From Oscarella lobularis (Eukaryota > Porifera > Homoscleromorpha > Homosclerophorida > Oscarellidae), in assembly GCF_947507565.1 (NCBI RefSeq), contig NC_089180.1:1302001-1366000 (forward strand): 64,000 nt of DNA, given 5' to 3'. The translations under genes were made by a program, and so were the position numbers. Within the stretch, counting starts at the first letter, position 1; each line of letters begins with the position of its first letter. Below are positions 13,674 to 23,400 of the stretch, piece after piece. Under the pieces are notes generated by a model. The model was given only the letters and a program-made list of their open reading frames with translations. It had not been told where the DNA came from and did not search any database.

Positions 13674-15932
13674 TCATTTAGCATTGTCTACTTTTCTGCA
13701 AGAGGGACAGTACCATTTGCCCTTTGGCACCGACTGCATTCTTAGGCAGTCGCAGTGAAACCATTTAATTCTGCATTTTTTGCTTTCGCAGAAGATCATC
13801 AGGCCCTTGCTTGGCTCGCCGCAGTAGCACCAGGAAGCAGAATCACTCGTATCAGTAGCGTCGATTACTTGCACGTCGTCACGACTGACGACCGGAACAG
13901 GTACGATATTGTCGGTGCTCACCACTGGCCTCCGCGTGTACCATTTCCCGACAATCTCCGGCAAAAGCCCGTAGGTAAAAAGTGACTGACGTTCTCCAAT
14001 TTCTCTCGCATGAATTCAGGATCCGGATGAATACGCTCGACGGCCATTTCTTGTGGGGTCCACACCACAAAGTCGCAGTATGACACGCGACAGACATGAA
14101 TTTGCATTTGTACCTGGTAATAGTACGCGTGATCTCCCGTCGGAAGTCCCCTCTGCCCAATGCCCACCTGGTAATAGTAGGCGTGATCTCTCTGAAGCAT
14201 CCACTTCCCGTCAGTTTCCGTCAGGCAAAGATTGGCAGTGCTGCGCAGGGGGCTGTCTCGCACAGTGAACGGGCACTTCAATTCGACCGTGCCTTGACCG
14301 CAGCACTCGCAACAAACCAATGCATCCGGAGATGCACCAATGAATGAGCATTCCGGATCAAGGAAGAGGCCAGCAAGATGAATGGTGAGACCTTCGTGCT
14401 TGTGTGTAGCCGCAGCAAAGTAGGCTTGTCGTGCCGTTTCTTCATTCTCTTGACCCCACCTTTGCAAAAGTAATCAGAAATTCCCTTTTATGTGTTACTG
14501 ACCTTTACCTAGTAGCCTCTGTTGAGAAAGCGCGTGGATAGCACAGTCTCTTTATTAGACTAACAGACGGCATATCGCGCTTGGTGTGTGCCGCATCCTT
14601 GAAATTTGACGCCGTTATTCTTCCAGCTCTGTGAGCAGACCACAGTTTGCTGGACGCCTGATTTCGTGTCTCCGCCTCGATCTTTAACGCCTGGTCGGCG
14701 GAAACCTCAAAAAAATTGTTACAGCTGATAGCTTAGGTAGTGTTCGCGTTGCCCTTACTGTAATACTGCTTTTCATTTGTTCACATTTTGTTAGCAGGCT
14801 GCAGTAAGAAAGTTCCAATGCTTCAGGATCGTACAGATCCGTAATGGGCTTGGGAAATGACGGATTGCTGGCCTTAGGGACGAAGTCCTTGGCGTACCCA
14901 GGAGTGACCAGCAGAATAGCTGGCTTTTGCTTGGCCCCGCTTATCCCGTCGTAAAACGCTTTCAGCTGGTCTTCACTGGGAGGACTAATAACTTTCCCCT
15001 CAACCTAGATAGGCGTGCAGTAGCTCTCAGAGGAAGAATTTCCTTCCCAGCAACCTGTGTACTGGCAGGTTCGCCACTCTTCTTCCGCTTTGGGTTGCTG
15101 AAGCAGATGTCGCGAACAAATGCAGGCTTGACCTAAAATTCAAGTGTAAGGACAGTCACGTACAACAATCGAACTCACGTTGCGGCGTGGCGGCAACCAA
15201 ACGCATGACTGGGACGTGCAGGAGTCGTCGCCGCAATTTCGTCGCGCATCAGCAGCATTGACAGCGCAGGAGAGGATTGCCGCTATATGAGAGCATGCTT
15301 CTCCCAGTCTATTGTCAGTGAAGTAAGCACGTCATCAATAAGTAAGCACGTCATCAATATGCAAGAAATACCCTGCCATGCAGGTGCAATGCGTAGAAAG
15401 AACTTCTCCGTCACGCGCAAAAATTGCCCACGGAAGAAGGTGATCTGCATCTGATCTTTGTGAATGCCTCACCTTGATGCATGTTAACAGATTTGTATGA
15501 TAGAGTGTACCTGCAACTCACCTTTCCCATGATAACGAATTTCTTTTCTCCAGAAGAATCAAGAAACTTGTGCAATTGCAGATTGTGCACCCAGCCAGCA
15601 GATACGAAACTGTCTCCACTAAGCATTCCTTTCCAGGCCTAATGAAGTACTGCAGTCATGGCCGTAAGTCAATGCATTACCCGAACCTTTATTTCCTGTC
15701 TTGTGTAAGGACTCGGTGTTGATATCATGTAGATTATCATATCGCTCGATTTCACGTCAGGAATCTCATCAGGAGACGCCGTCCATTCATCAATCTCGTA
15801 CGGATCAACGAGCAAGCCAGCAGCAGTGACTTTCGCCCTATATCTCGCCTGTGACTCGCGAGAAAGACCGGAGACACGTTTCGAAAGTCGTTCCATTACA
15901 CGCGCGCTAAGTGTGCCCAGAAAACGCAGCAT
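13674..15932 (-). CDS. SWIM - YqaJ nuclease - PHD protein of the ISL2EU element
   Basis: Read on the minus strand from about 15932. Early exons carry MERLSKRVSGLSRESQARYR and a SWIM-type zinc motif (HCTCMAG, then EACSHIAAIL). Next come FPKPITDLYDPEALEL and a YqaJ/lambda-exonuclease-like core: AGRITASNFKDAAHTKRD, RWGQENEETARQAYF, FIGASPDALVCC and TVELKCPF, where the Asp and the E-x-K are the expected nuclease residues. The C-terminus is a PHD finger (WCYCGEPSKGLMIFCE, then KWFHCDCL and KWYCPSCRK) ending at 13674. A frame break is visible near 14990. Partner proteins of this kind are known from ISL2EU elements; their exact role in transposition is not settled. The PHD finger may read chromatin marks (inference). 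A short duplicated stretch (DHAYYYQV, twice) lies near 14120-14190. Confidence 0.85.
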
Positions 15933-16202
15933 ATACGTTTAATGCGAAATTCAGTGACAGAATGGAATAGCTACACGCGATAGGCACACCCTTCTCCCTC
16001 TAAAGTCAACAAAGTAAGCACCGAGTCAGCATAAATTAGAGCCTCATCGTCAACGAGTCACGCCCCCCAAATTAGCTCGCCGCTCCGATACTTGCGGATG
16101 TTGAGCGAAATTGGCAGTACTAAAAGCCCTATAAAGACCGTTTCTAAGTGATGAGTACCCGGTCCCCGACGGATAGGGTGGATTTTCATCGATACACCCA
16201 GC

Positions 16203-16278
16203 TGCCCGCAGGCGCGCCCACCAGTTTGCCCACCACGGTCAACGTCACGTGGATCATGACGTCACATGCAACCCCTCT
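16203..16278 (-). repeat. Right terminal inverted repeat of the transposon
   Basis: Read on the minus strand it begins AGAGGGGTTGCATGTGACG and continues through TGACGTCA, CACGTGA and GACCGTGGTGGGCAA, pairing with the left end. Confidence 0.88.
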
Positions 16279-16519
16279 ATTGCCAGGGAGTCAATCGAGA
16301 ATCCTAACAAGGATTTGATCGGGCCGAAAAGATCTTTTACCATTGCAGGTGAGTGGCAACGATCGACGCTACGTCGCCGAAAAGAAGTATAACTGTACAG
16401 CTCAACACGTGTACGCTGCCAGGGAAATCCTCTTAACGCTGTCCTTTCTTTCTCCTACAGGAGAATCAGCAGCCACGGCGGACCACAAGTCTACGGCTGT
16501 CCATTCTGGGCAAAAATCC

Positions 16520-17086
16520 CTAAGAAACACGAAGAAAATAGCAACCCTGACCATCACATATCCTTGCCATATTTCTTACCTTGACAACCGTTCTCAGCTT
16601 GGCGACGTAATCCACTTCCGTCTTAATCAATTCACCCAAAACGTAGCTAAGGCAAAAATATGCAAAATATTCGACGACGCGCGACAATTTGCCGTACTCA
16701 ATTTTCTTCATCGCCTTGCGCATCTCCTTCGCATCCTCGCCGGCGTCCGTCTCCTCCTCTCCGTCATCGTCGTCCTCTTTCGACGCCGAAACGCCGAGCA
16801 TCGTCTCGACGTCCTCCGGCGTGCTCACGACGACGGCGACGTCGTCCGCTTCCACTTCCAACGTTCCGAAGAGACGTCGTTTGAGCATCGCCGCCGCCGT
16901 CGCCGCCAGTCGCATTTCATCCTGCATCTCATTCGGCAATTCGTCGTCGTAGAAAGCGCTCGAGTCGCCGCTCTCCGACAATCCGAAAGCGCCGATCGAC
17001 GCGGCGACGAGCGACGACATCAACGATTTGGGCGGTCCGCTGGATTTCTTTCGCTTCTTCGACCGCTCCCGCTTCGTGATGTTCAT
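16520..17086 (-). CDS. Unrecognised basic-acidic nuclear-like protein
   Basis: A 188-codon reading frame starting at 17086 with MNITKRERSKKRKKSSG, a strong basic cluster, followed by MSSLVAASIGAFG, an Ala-rich helix, an acidic run (KEDDDDGEEETDAGEDA) and a hydrophobic-helical end (RVVEYFAYFCLSYVLGEL, then TEVDYVAKL). A GTAAGAAAT donor near 16578 suggests that the true exon ends there and that a short 3-prime exon follows after a cccag acceptor near 16512. The start faces the neighbouring kinase gene (starts 119 bases apart), so a shared promoter is possible. I do not recognise the family. Confidence 0.5.
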   Translation of the reverse strand: MNITKRERSKKRKKSSGPPKSLMSSLVAASIGAFGLSESGDSSAFYDDELPNEMQDEMRLAATAAAMLKRRLFGTLEVEADDVAVVVSTPEDVETMLGVSASKEDDDDGEEETDAGEDAKEMRKAMKKIEYGKLSRVVEYFAYFCLSYVLGELIKTEVDYVAKLRTVVKVRNMARICDGQGCYFLRVS

Positions 17087-17204
17087 TTAGTAGTCTGTTA
17101 ATTATTTATTGTGTTGACATTTATCCAACACTGCAAATTTAAAACCTCACGCGATGGCGCAGCGCCTGGAAATGCCGATTAATTAATATTTGTCACGTGT
17201 TTGC

Positions 17205-18235
17205 ATGGAGAAGTCTCAACTGTTAGAACTGCTTAGTACAGCAGCGCCTCGAGCCGGCCAGCTTGTCCCGTCGACTTCGGACGTATCGTTCGAAGAAATC
17301 GGAGACGGAAATCTCAGTTTCGTGTACCGTTTGTCCACCGACGCGATGAGCGTCATCGTGAAGCACGCACCGACGTATATTCGAGTACGAAAACTTATCT
17401 AGGCACGCGTACAGGTCTCTTGAACTGCATTGACTCCTAATACTGCGAAAACAGAGCGAGGGCGTGGCCTGCGATTTCCTTATTACCGATAATTAATTAA
17501 AATGTTCTGCGTCGCAGTGTCTCGGTCCCTCGTATTCTCTGACACAAGATCGACTCGAGTTCGAATACAGATGCTTGGAACGATTTCATGCGATTCACCC
17601 TGGCTCGTGTCCTACGACAAGATCAAATCATCTGGTACGCTAATGCATCCAGTGACGTCGTCACTTTTTCTTTTTTTCCTTTTAGTTGTTATGGAGGATT
17701 TGAAAGGTCATCGCATTATGCGTTATGATCTAATGGAAGGCAAGGTCAATTTGGAAGCTGTTCGTTGCGTGGCCAAGTTTGCAGCTCACATTCACTGTGC
17801 AACTTTATTAGCGGATTTATCCCAGAGCGATCAGGCAATGCTGCTCAAATACTTCGAGTAAAGGATGTGTGTAATTGGACATAAGGATCATGCATGAGGA
17901 TGTTTTCTTTTGTTTGTAGAAATCCTGTTATTGTTATGGTTCAGCTGACAAAAGACTAGATATTCACCAAGCCGTACATTGCAGAGGACGAAACGAATTT
18001 ATGCAATCCGGCTCACAAGGACCTTGTCGACGCTATTCGACAATGCAGAGTGCGATCAAGGAGCTCCGGAGGAAATTTGCTGAAGAGGAAACGTGCCCGT
18101 GTCACGGTGATCTCCACTCGGGTTCTATCATGGTCAAGGAGGCATCAGCAAAGGCACAGTCTTTAGAACTTATTATCTAGGTATTTATCTAGGTAATTGA
18201 TTGTGAGTTTGCTTTTGTTAGGCCACAGGCGTGAC
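17205..18235 (+). pseudogene. mtnK: Methylthioribose kinase-like gene, decayed
   Basis: Exon fragments match methylthioribose kinase in order. Exon 1 from ATG at 17205 reads MEKSQLLELLSTAAPRAGQ, FEEIGDGNLSFVYRLS (the nucleotide-binding G loop) and MSVIVKHAPTYI (the conserved Lys strand). Exon 2 near 17518 reads LEFEYRCLERFHAIHPGSCP. Exon 3 near 17690 reads VVMEDLKGHRIMRYDLMEGK. A later exon has the catalytic CPCHGDLHSGSIMVK near 18094, and VIDCEFAF (expected VIDPEFAF) near 18195. In-frame stops near 17956 and after VRPQA, a frame change near 18040, and the absence of the C-terminal third suggest that it is broken. The enzyme phosphorylates methylthioribose in methionine salvage and is rare in animals. 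A possible GC-AG intron lies just before VIDCEFAF. Confidence 0.72.
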
Positions 18236-18550
18236 GCACGATTTTCCTGTTTGTTTAGATGCGGAACCGAAATTTCGCAACGCTCGCTCCGCATGGATCG
18301 CAGCAACGTGCCGCTCCTTCCTACGCTCTAGAGCGCTCGCCATCGAATCTCGTTCGATTTGATCGAATGGCTCGAGACGAAAACGCGAGGAATGCAAGGC
18401 ATTGGTCAATGGTAGATTGAATGAATGTGTAAGACTTAATTGAAAGGAACACTTGTAGAATGTGATATTTTAATTAAATAAAATTTTGGTCATTCCCTTT
18501 TTACGTCGCATTGTGTATTCGCATTATATATATGTATTGCTTTTCCCTGA

Positions 18551-18630
18551 TGCCCGTATGTCCGGGTAGGGTAAACGGCTTTTCCTTGCTTTTGCTTGAA
18601 AAGCCGTTTACCCTACCCGGATATACGGGC
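18551..18630. repeat. Near-perfect inverted repeat (32-bp stem, ~16-base loop)
   Basis: Left arm 18552-18583 and right arm 18599-18630 pair with a single mismatch; the stem contains TCCGGGTAGGGTAAACGG and is bounded by GCCCGTAT. A second, looser pair (gcccgtatgtc near 18647 and gatatacgggc near 18690) follows at once. It looks like a small MITE or its remnant next to another copy. Confidence 0.85.
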
Positions 18631-18753
18631 CACAGACGTTCTTGGTGCCCGTATGTCATATTATACAGACGGCTTTTTCAACCCGGATATACGGGCCATA
18701 TACATTTTATACGTGATAGCGGAAGTATACAAAAGAATGAATTATATAAAATT

Positions 18754-19028
18754 TTATTTTCTGCGTACAATAACGACAGGAGAAAGTGCGTCATTAGAAG
18801 TCTCAACAGAAAACCTACTCGTCGCCGTCGTGTTAGGGTTGAGCGGCATGCTAGAAGTTCGCGGCCTGCCTCCATCGTCGCCAGACATCGTCTTCATCTC
18901 CCTAAGAGGAACTGCTTCACCTCCGTCCGACTTCGAACTCCCAAGCAATGAAATGCCAGATTCCAGTCGCTGCTCAATCGGTTGCCGCTCAATTTTCGGC
19001 GATGACGCGATCGGCTTTATAACGGTGA

Positions 19029-19074
<46 letters not shown>

Positions 19075-19556
19075 GAGTTGAAGCATTTTCGCTATCGTTT
19101 GCATTTCGCGAAATTTCACCTCGTTGCAGCCGTGCTGAATTCGCCATGCGATTGTCGAATTCGAATTTTCCGGTGAGCGTCGGCTTGCGACGCATCATCG
19201 ATCAGCTGTTGTGCGCCGTTGGATGGTGAGCGACGACGTGAAGACAGCTGCTGCTCGCCGGATCAGGAGTTATCTCTATCTCCTAGTATAAAGAAGCATT
19301 GTCTCAATGAAGCCAAAAGACCTTCGCTACTACGATGTTCTCACCTGTAGGTAAGCAGTGAAGTTCGTGATGCCCCAACCGAGACGAGTCGTGTCCGGTT
19401 CGACGAGAAAGCGTTTCGCCGTCCTGTAAGCGCAAAACGGTTTAATTAATACCTGTACACAGGCCTTTGTGCGCACTCACTTGTCTCCTGTCACCACTGT
19501 GCAGGCGATCAGGTCACTATTGTACAAGAAATTCTCTTGTCACATGTAGAAGCGTA
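18754..19556 (-). pseudogene. CLEC16A: CLEC16A-like gene, C-terminal exons only
   Basis: Minus-strand exons match the C-terminal part of CLEC16A (a membrane-associated regulator of endosome traffic and mitophagy): NFLYNSDLIACTVVTGD then, after an intron, TAKRFLVEPDTTRLGWGITN; then EIEITPDPASSSCLHVVAHH; then KFEFDNRMANSARLQRG; then EVKFREMQTIAKMLQLP, which parallels the RRMKMQRIAALLDLP segment of vertebrate CLEC16A. A proline run encoded by a GGC/GCC tract follows, then a low-complexity tail ending at 18754. An in-frame TGA near 19202 and a frame change near 19125 interrupt it. The N-terminal FPL domain is absent; its place upstream is taken by the 5-prime end of MAN1B1. Confidence 0.68.
19028..19076. 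repeat. (GGC)n trinucleotide tract
   Basis: About 16 tandem GGC units. On the minus strand it encodes about 15 consecutive prolines within the CLEC16A-like C-terminal exon. Confidence 0.95.
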
Positions 19557-19655
19557 TGGTTTCGAGTTTGAAGTCAAGAACGCTATCAGCGGCTTTCTAC
19601 AGAGCAAGCAAGAATTAAAACAAAAGTACAAGTTACAAGCGAACTTCCCCCCTAC

Positions 19656-20263
19656 CAATAATCCACATTGTGTCGAGCGAATCAATGATCGTCAAGCCGA
19701 GATAAAACCACTCGCTGTACGACTCCGAGACGGGGCTTCAACTCGTCGTGTCCCCACGCGTGACGCCTGTACGCCGACCAGGCGTGCCGAAAAGCGTCGA
19801 CGACGGCGCGCTGACGCAAACGCGTCGCGGACGGCGCGTCGCTTTTCGGCGGACGTTGACGCGCGAGCGGCGGCGACGACGACGACGGAAGTCGCGTCGC
19901 CGTTCCATTGCGAAACCGTTTCTTCAGTAGATCGTTTTCGATTTGGAGGGCGTCGATTCGTTGTTCGCTCCTTCGAAGGAGAAGGGAGTCGAGGGGAGGT
20001 CCGAGGCGATTGTTATCTTGACGGGGATCGTTGCGGGCGAAGCCGATGACCAGAAGCATCGCTAGTACGAGACACACGCTCATTGCGCTCTTTTGGAGTC
20101 GAGTGAGCTGGTTCCACATCTGTGAGTACACGTTTTTGAGTGGCCCGATGCCAAAGGGACCCCATGCGTTCCCCGGGGACTCGACGCGTACCCTATTTAT
20201 AGCGAATCGTCGTCGCTGCACTGGTCCTTGGGATCCGATGTCTATCGACACGCTACGATTCAT
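19656..20263 (-). CDS. MAN1B1: ER alpha-1,2-mannosidase (GH47), 5-prime part only
   Basis: The start at 20263 gives a type II membrane protein: a cytosolic N-terminus, a signal anchor ([18 protein letters not shown]), a lumenal stem with [13 protein letters not shown], then the beginning of the GH47 catalytic domain: [42 protein letters not shown] and TMWIIG at a GTAGGG donor (19655). A one-base C insertion in a CCCC run near 19730 separates DELKP from VSESYSEWF. The remaining catalytic exons (about 350 residues) are not found; CLEC16A 3-prime exons follow instead. A full-length enzyme trims Man9 to Man8 glycans and marks misfolded glycoproteins for ERAD. Confidence 0.82.
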
Positions 20264-20464
20264 GGCATTGAGTTACGAGGACATGACGTCGTCGCCCACG
20301 TGGTCTATCAGACGTGCGTTTATGCAACCCCACGGAAAGTTGCCCGGGGAACGAACTGTAAATAAACAAGAACAAAAAAAATTACGCAAGAATGTTTTCC
20401 ACCACTTTAGCGCACTCGCCAACCTACAGAAATTTTATTCATCTGTTTGCTCCCGTTTTTCGTC

Positions 20465-23400
20465 TTACAGTACCTTTTTTGGTTCAACAATTCCTGACCA
20501 CAACGACACCGCCTTTTGAGTTTCCAAAGACAGCGCCAAAGCGCCTGCATTTTCACGATGACTTGAAAGCTAAACGATACAAAAAGAAAGTCACATTCTA
20601 TGTCATGGCGTTATACTGACCATACCAGGGTTCCTATGGCTACTAGAACTCTAAATGCAGCCTCTTTGTCAATTTGATTACGAAGCATCTGCAAAGAAAG
20701 AGATCACACTTTACTAAGCAGACAAAGGCAAACAAGCTTTTTACTTTAGTCAGGATGGACAGTAAAGTTCCTTTGATATCAACTTGCTTATCACCGTCAC
20801 AAAACGCAACAGCGTAACTGCCAATAATTAGTAAATCACATAGACTATACGCAAAACATACTCACTTTAGTAAAACAGTCGATAACGCTACTTGAGCCCC
20901 TTTGTTACGACATATTCAAGGTGGACCAAAATCTGAGCCGAGAAATAAAGTTCTAACGGTAACTGTCCAAAGAGCGAGCGAGCGAGCGCCTCTTTACCTG
21001 ATCTACATTGCAACAGAGCAGCGTAGTGCCTACAGAATGAGCAAAGAGATTGGCCAAAACGCGCAACGAAAGCATGTTCGCCGCCGAGTTGTTGACGGTC
21101 AGCAGCTGTATGAGTCGTTCAAGAAATTCGGCTCCTCTAGCGCACATAAGCTGATTGCCAGGTAAGCAGCGAACTACCATGCGAAGGACATCTAAGCCTG
21201 AAGAGCGTACATAATATAGGTTTTTAATCTTAATCGATTTCCTACCTGGAAAGACTACGTCGTCCGGCCAACATAAAATTTTCCACAGCACAGAGGTACT
21301 CTGGTCGTTCACAAGAGGCGTCAATTTTTCTAAGTCAGAACTGGCCTCAAGAATGGCTGCATTACACAAAAAAATAAACGATAAACCAAACGAGGGTCAT
21401 CAATTCATTACCATCAACAGTTTGGAGCTCCGTTTCAGACAGTCGACCTGTCAACGTTTCGTTGAACTCGACGAGTTTGCGAAAGACGGCCGCTGGATTG
21501 ATGGTACCAAACGTGATTGGAGTCGTCTAAAAGCAAGGTCGTAAAAGCAAGGACGCAAGAGACAGCGCTCTGATAAATACCTTTGGAAAATACGGATTAG
21601 AAGAAAAACGTCTACAGTGTACCTGCTGCTCGCTCGAGGCGGAGACGTTGGCAGGAATGTATCTCGCTCCGCTTATCGAAATGAAGAATAAACAATTCCC
21701 AAGGCAATTGAATCCCTTTGTTTACCTGTAAATGGATCTGATGGCCCGCTCGGAAGTGGACGCGGCGCCCCCGCGCCACCACCCGTAAAACTAGGACCCG
21801 CTGGAACATAACGAGCTCCCCCTACAGGCGCGAGACGATGCGTCACTCCCGCGCGGCATATCAAATGCATAAAGTACCAGTGAAAGGATCGGAAGGACCC
21901 TCTGACGCCGATGCAACGGTCACTCCCTTCGTATTCTCTATGATAAACTGAGCCACCTGTGCAAAGAATGCTATTATTCTGATTGCTTGATTCTAATTCG
22001 TACTTGGTCCAAATGCATGGGACTCAACTCGTTTTTCTGAAGAAACTGCTGGGCGGCAAACCAGGGGTCCTCTACGAGACAACACATCGATTTCGAGAAG
22101 ATTATTACGTGCGACTAGTTTGCCTGTAATATTGTATCCCAACCGGTAAGAGCGTCCTGTCTGTGGGCCCGTGTCTAAGTCGAGCTCGACGTTGAACACG
22201 TAATCGTATGCCTAATAAGCAGGTAAATATTTCGCTAACGTAGGCACGAGTCTTGGCACTTTGCCATCCAGCATTTGTTTCCTATCTGATCCAACTGCAT
22301 CCACAACTTCGCCAACGTGTTCGAGGAATCTCAACTCGTGCCAGCAAGTGCACAAAAGAATTTCTGACCTTTATCCAATCGTGCGCTGACGCACTCCACT
22401 AAAAAATTCCGACAATGAGCAAAAAAACATTCGACGTAAATACGAATCGTTTCTACCTGATACGCGTGAGGCTTAACTTCGACCACTTTCGTCTGACCGT
22501 CTTTGATTCCTGCATAAAATTCAAATATTGAGCTCAGGCTTTCATCAACTCTTTGATTGCCATTTACCCGGGGCTTGCAGTGCCTCAATTCCAGCCTTGT
22601 CAGACACCTTCAAGTCTCCAACTTGACTGCTACAGTAGAATTGGAAATAAATAACGCAAGGAGACCGAGACCTAGACTTGCCTAGGTAAGGACTGGGATG
22701 CAACTTGGTGCTGAAACGCCTAAAACAGTAGGATAGCACACGCGCTATAGAAAGAGCTCTTTCTCGAATTCACATCTCTTTCTTCTCGATCGGCTGTCCT
22801 CGTGGAATCAGTCGTGAAAATTCGAGCAACGCCGTCACTGAACATAGAACGTATCACCCCCACCACCACAACGTTTTAGTTAGTAAAAGAAATGCATGCC
22901 TCGATCCCGTGATAATGTCGCCGTTTGACAATACGCCGCAGCACCAAACCGACTGAGCGGGATGAGTCAACGTCTGAACGCACTCGTTTCCTACGCAAAA
23001 CGTCAACCGCCAACCGAGGAAAAAAAAGCGCGCAGAGTTGAACCTTTCCACACGCGCAACGTTCTGTCTTCGCTCGACGACACGAAATCGGCGACAGTGG
23101 ACGCTCCGTCTGGCACAGCGACAACGCTACAAACGCTCATAATGATATAGAGGTGCATATACTGGGGGAACACAAAATACCTGTAAACAAACGCGGTGTG
23201 TCTGTAGTACACTTGAATGCATTCGCCGCTAGTTAGCCAACGCCGTATAGAACTGCGTGTAGAAAAATCTGTTGGCAAACATTTTTTATTCGCGTGAGTA
23301 TCTGACCTGTCAGTTGAACACGATAGAAACTCGGTGGCGGACACGACGGCTAGACCTCGCGCGAACGCAGTCGTCGTGCCCTGTGAAAATTCGTTCGCAG

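Larger units (their letters stand above)
11878..16278. mobile_element. ISL2EU-type DNA transposon, apparently complete
   Basis: A 4401-base element with imperfect terminal inverted repeats of about 75 bases (outer end AGAGGGGTTGCA on both sides; both carry GTGGTGGGCAA and a CAGCTG further in) flanked by a 2-base AT duplication (11876-11877 and 16279-16280). It carries two convergent genes: a THAP/DDE transposase and a SWIM-YqaJ-PHD protein, the pair known from ISL2EU (IS4EU) elements. The insertion splits an Ig exon. Termini, target duplication and both genes are present, so it looks recent, although the second gene shows at least one frame break. Confidence 0.9.
11409..16345 (+). pseudogene. 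Ig-domain gene interrupted by a DNA transposon
   Basis: Exon 1 (11409-11472) encodes a textbook signal peptide, MKQRNALVALFLAVASLFTS, and ends at a GTAAGG donor. Exon 2 starts after a tttag acceptor near 11624 and encodes an Ig domain: WLRYPEDTIALEGDHMTFQC, then NNVSGDWMVHF, then EGSYY. At 11877 the exon is cut by the transposon; coding resumes at 16281 with TGC CAG, giving the conserved YYCQ of the Ig F strand when the element and one AT copy are removed. Downstream, ESIENPNKDLIGPKRSFTIA follows in another frame and meets a gtgagt donor near 16348. A further stretch with KKYNCTAQHVYAA follows. As it stands this allele cannot make the protein. Related in style to the minus-strand Ig gene next door; the family is not identified. 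Confidence 0.75.

Noticed and set aside
16343-17101. 252-codon plus-strand ORF
   Set aside because: Mostly antisense to the acidic minus-strand protein; Arg/His-rich composition typical of a shadow frame.
19537-20049. 170-codon plus-strand ORF over MAN1B1
   Set aside because: Arg-rich shadow of the minus-strand MAN1B1 exon, which has clear GH47 and signal-anchor similarity.
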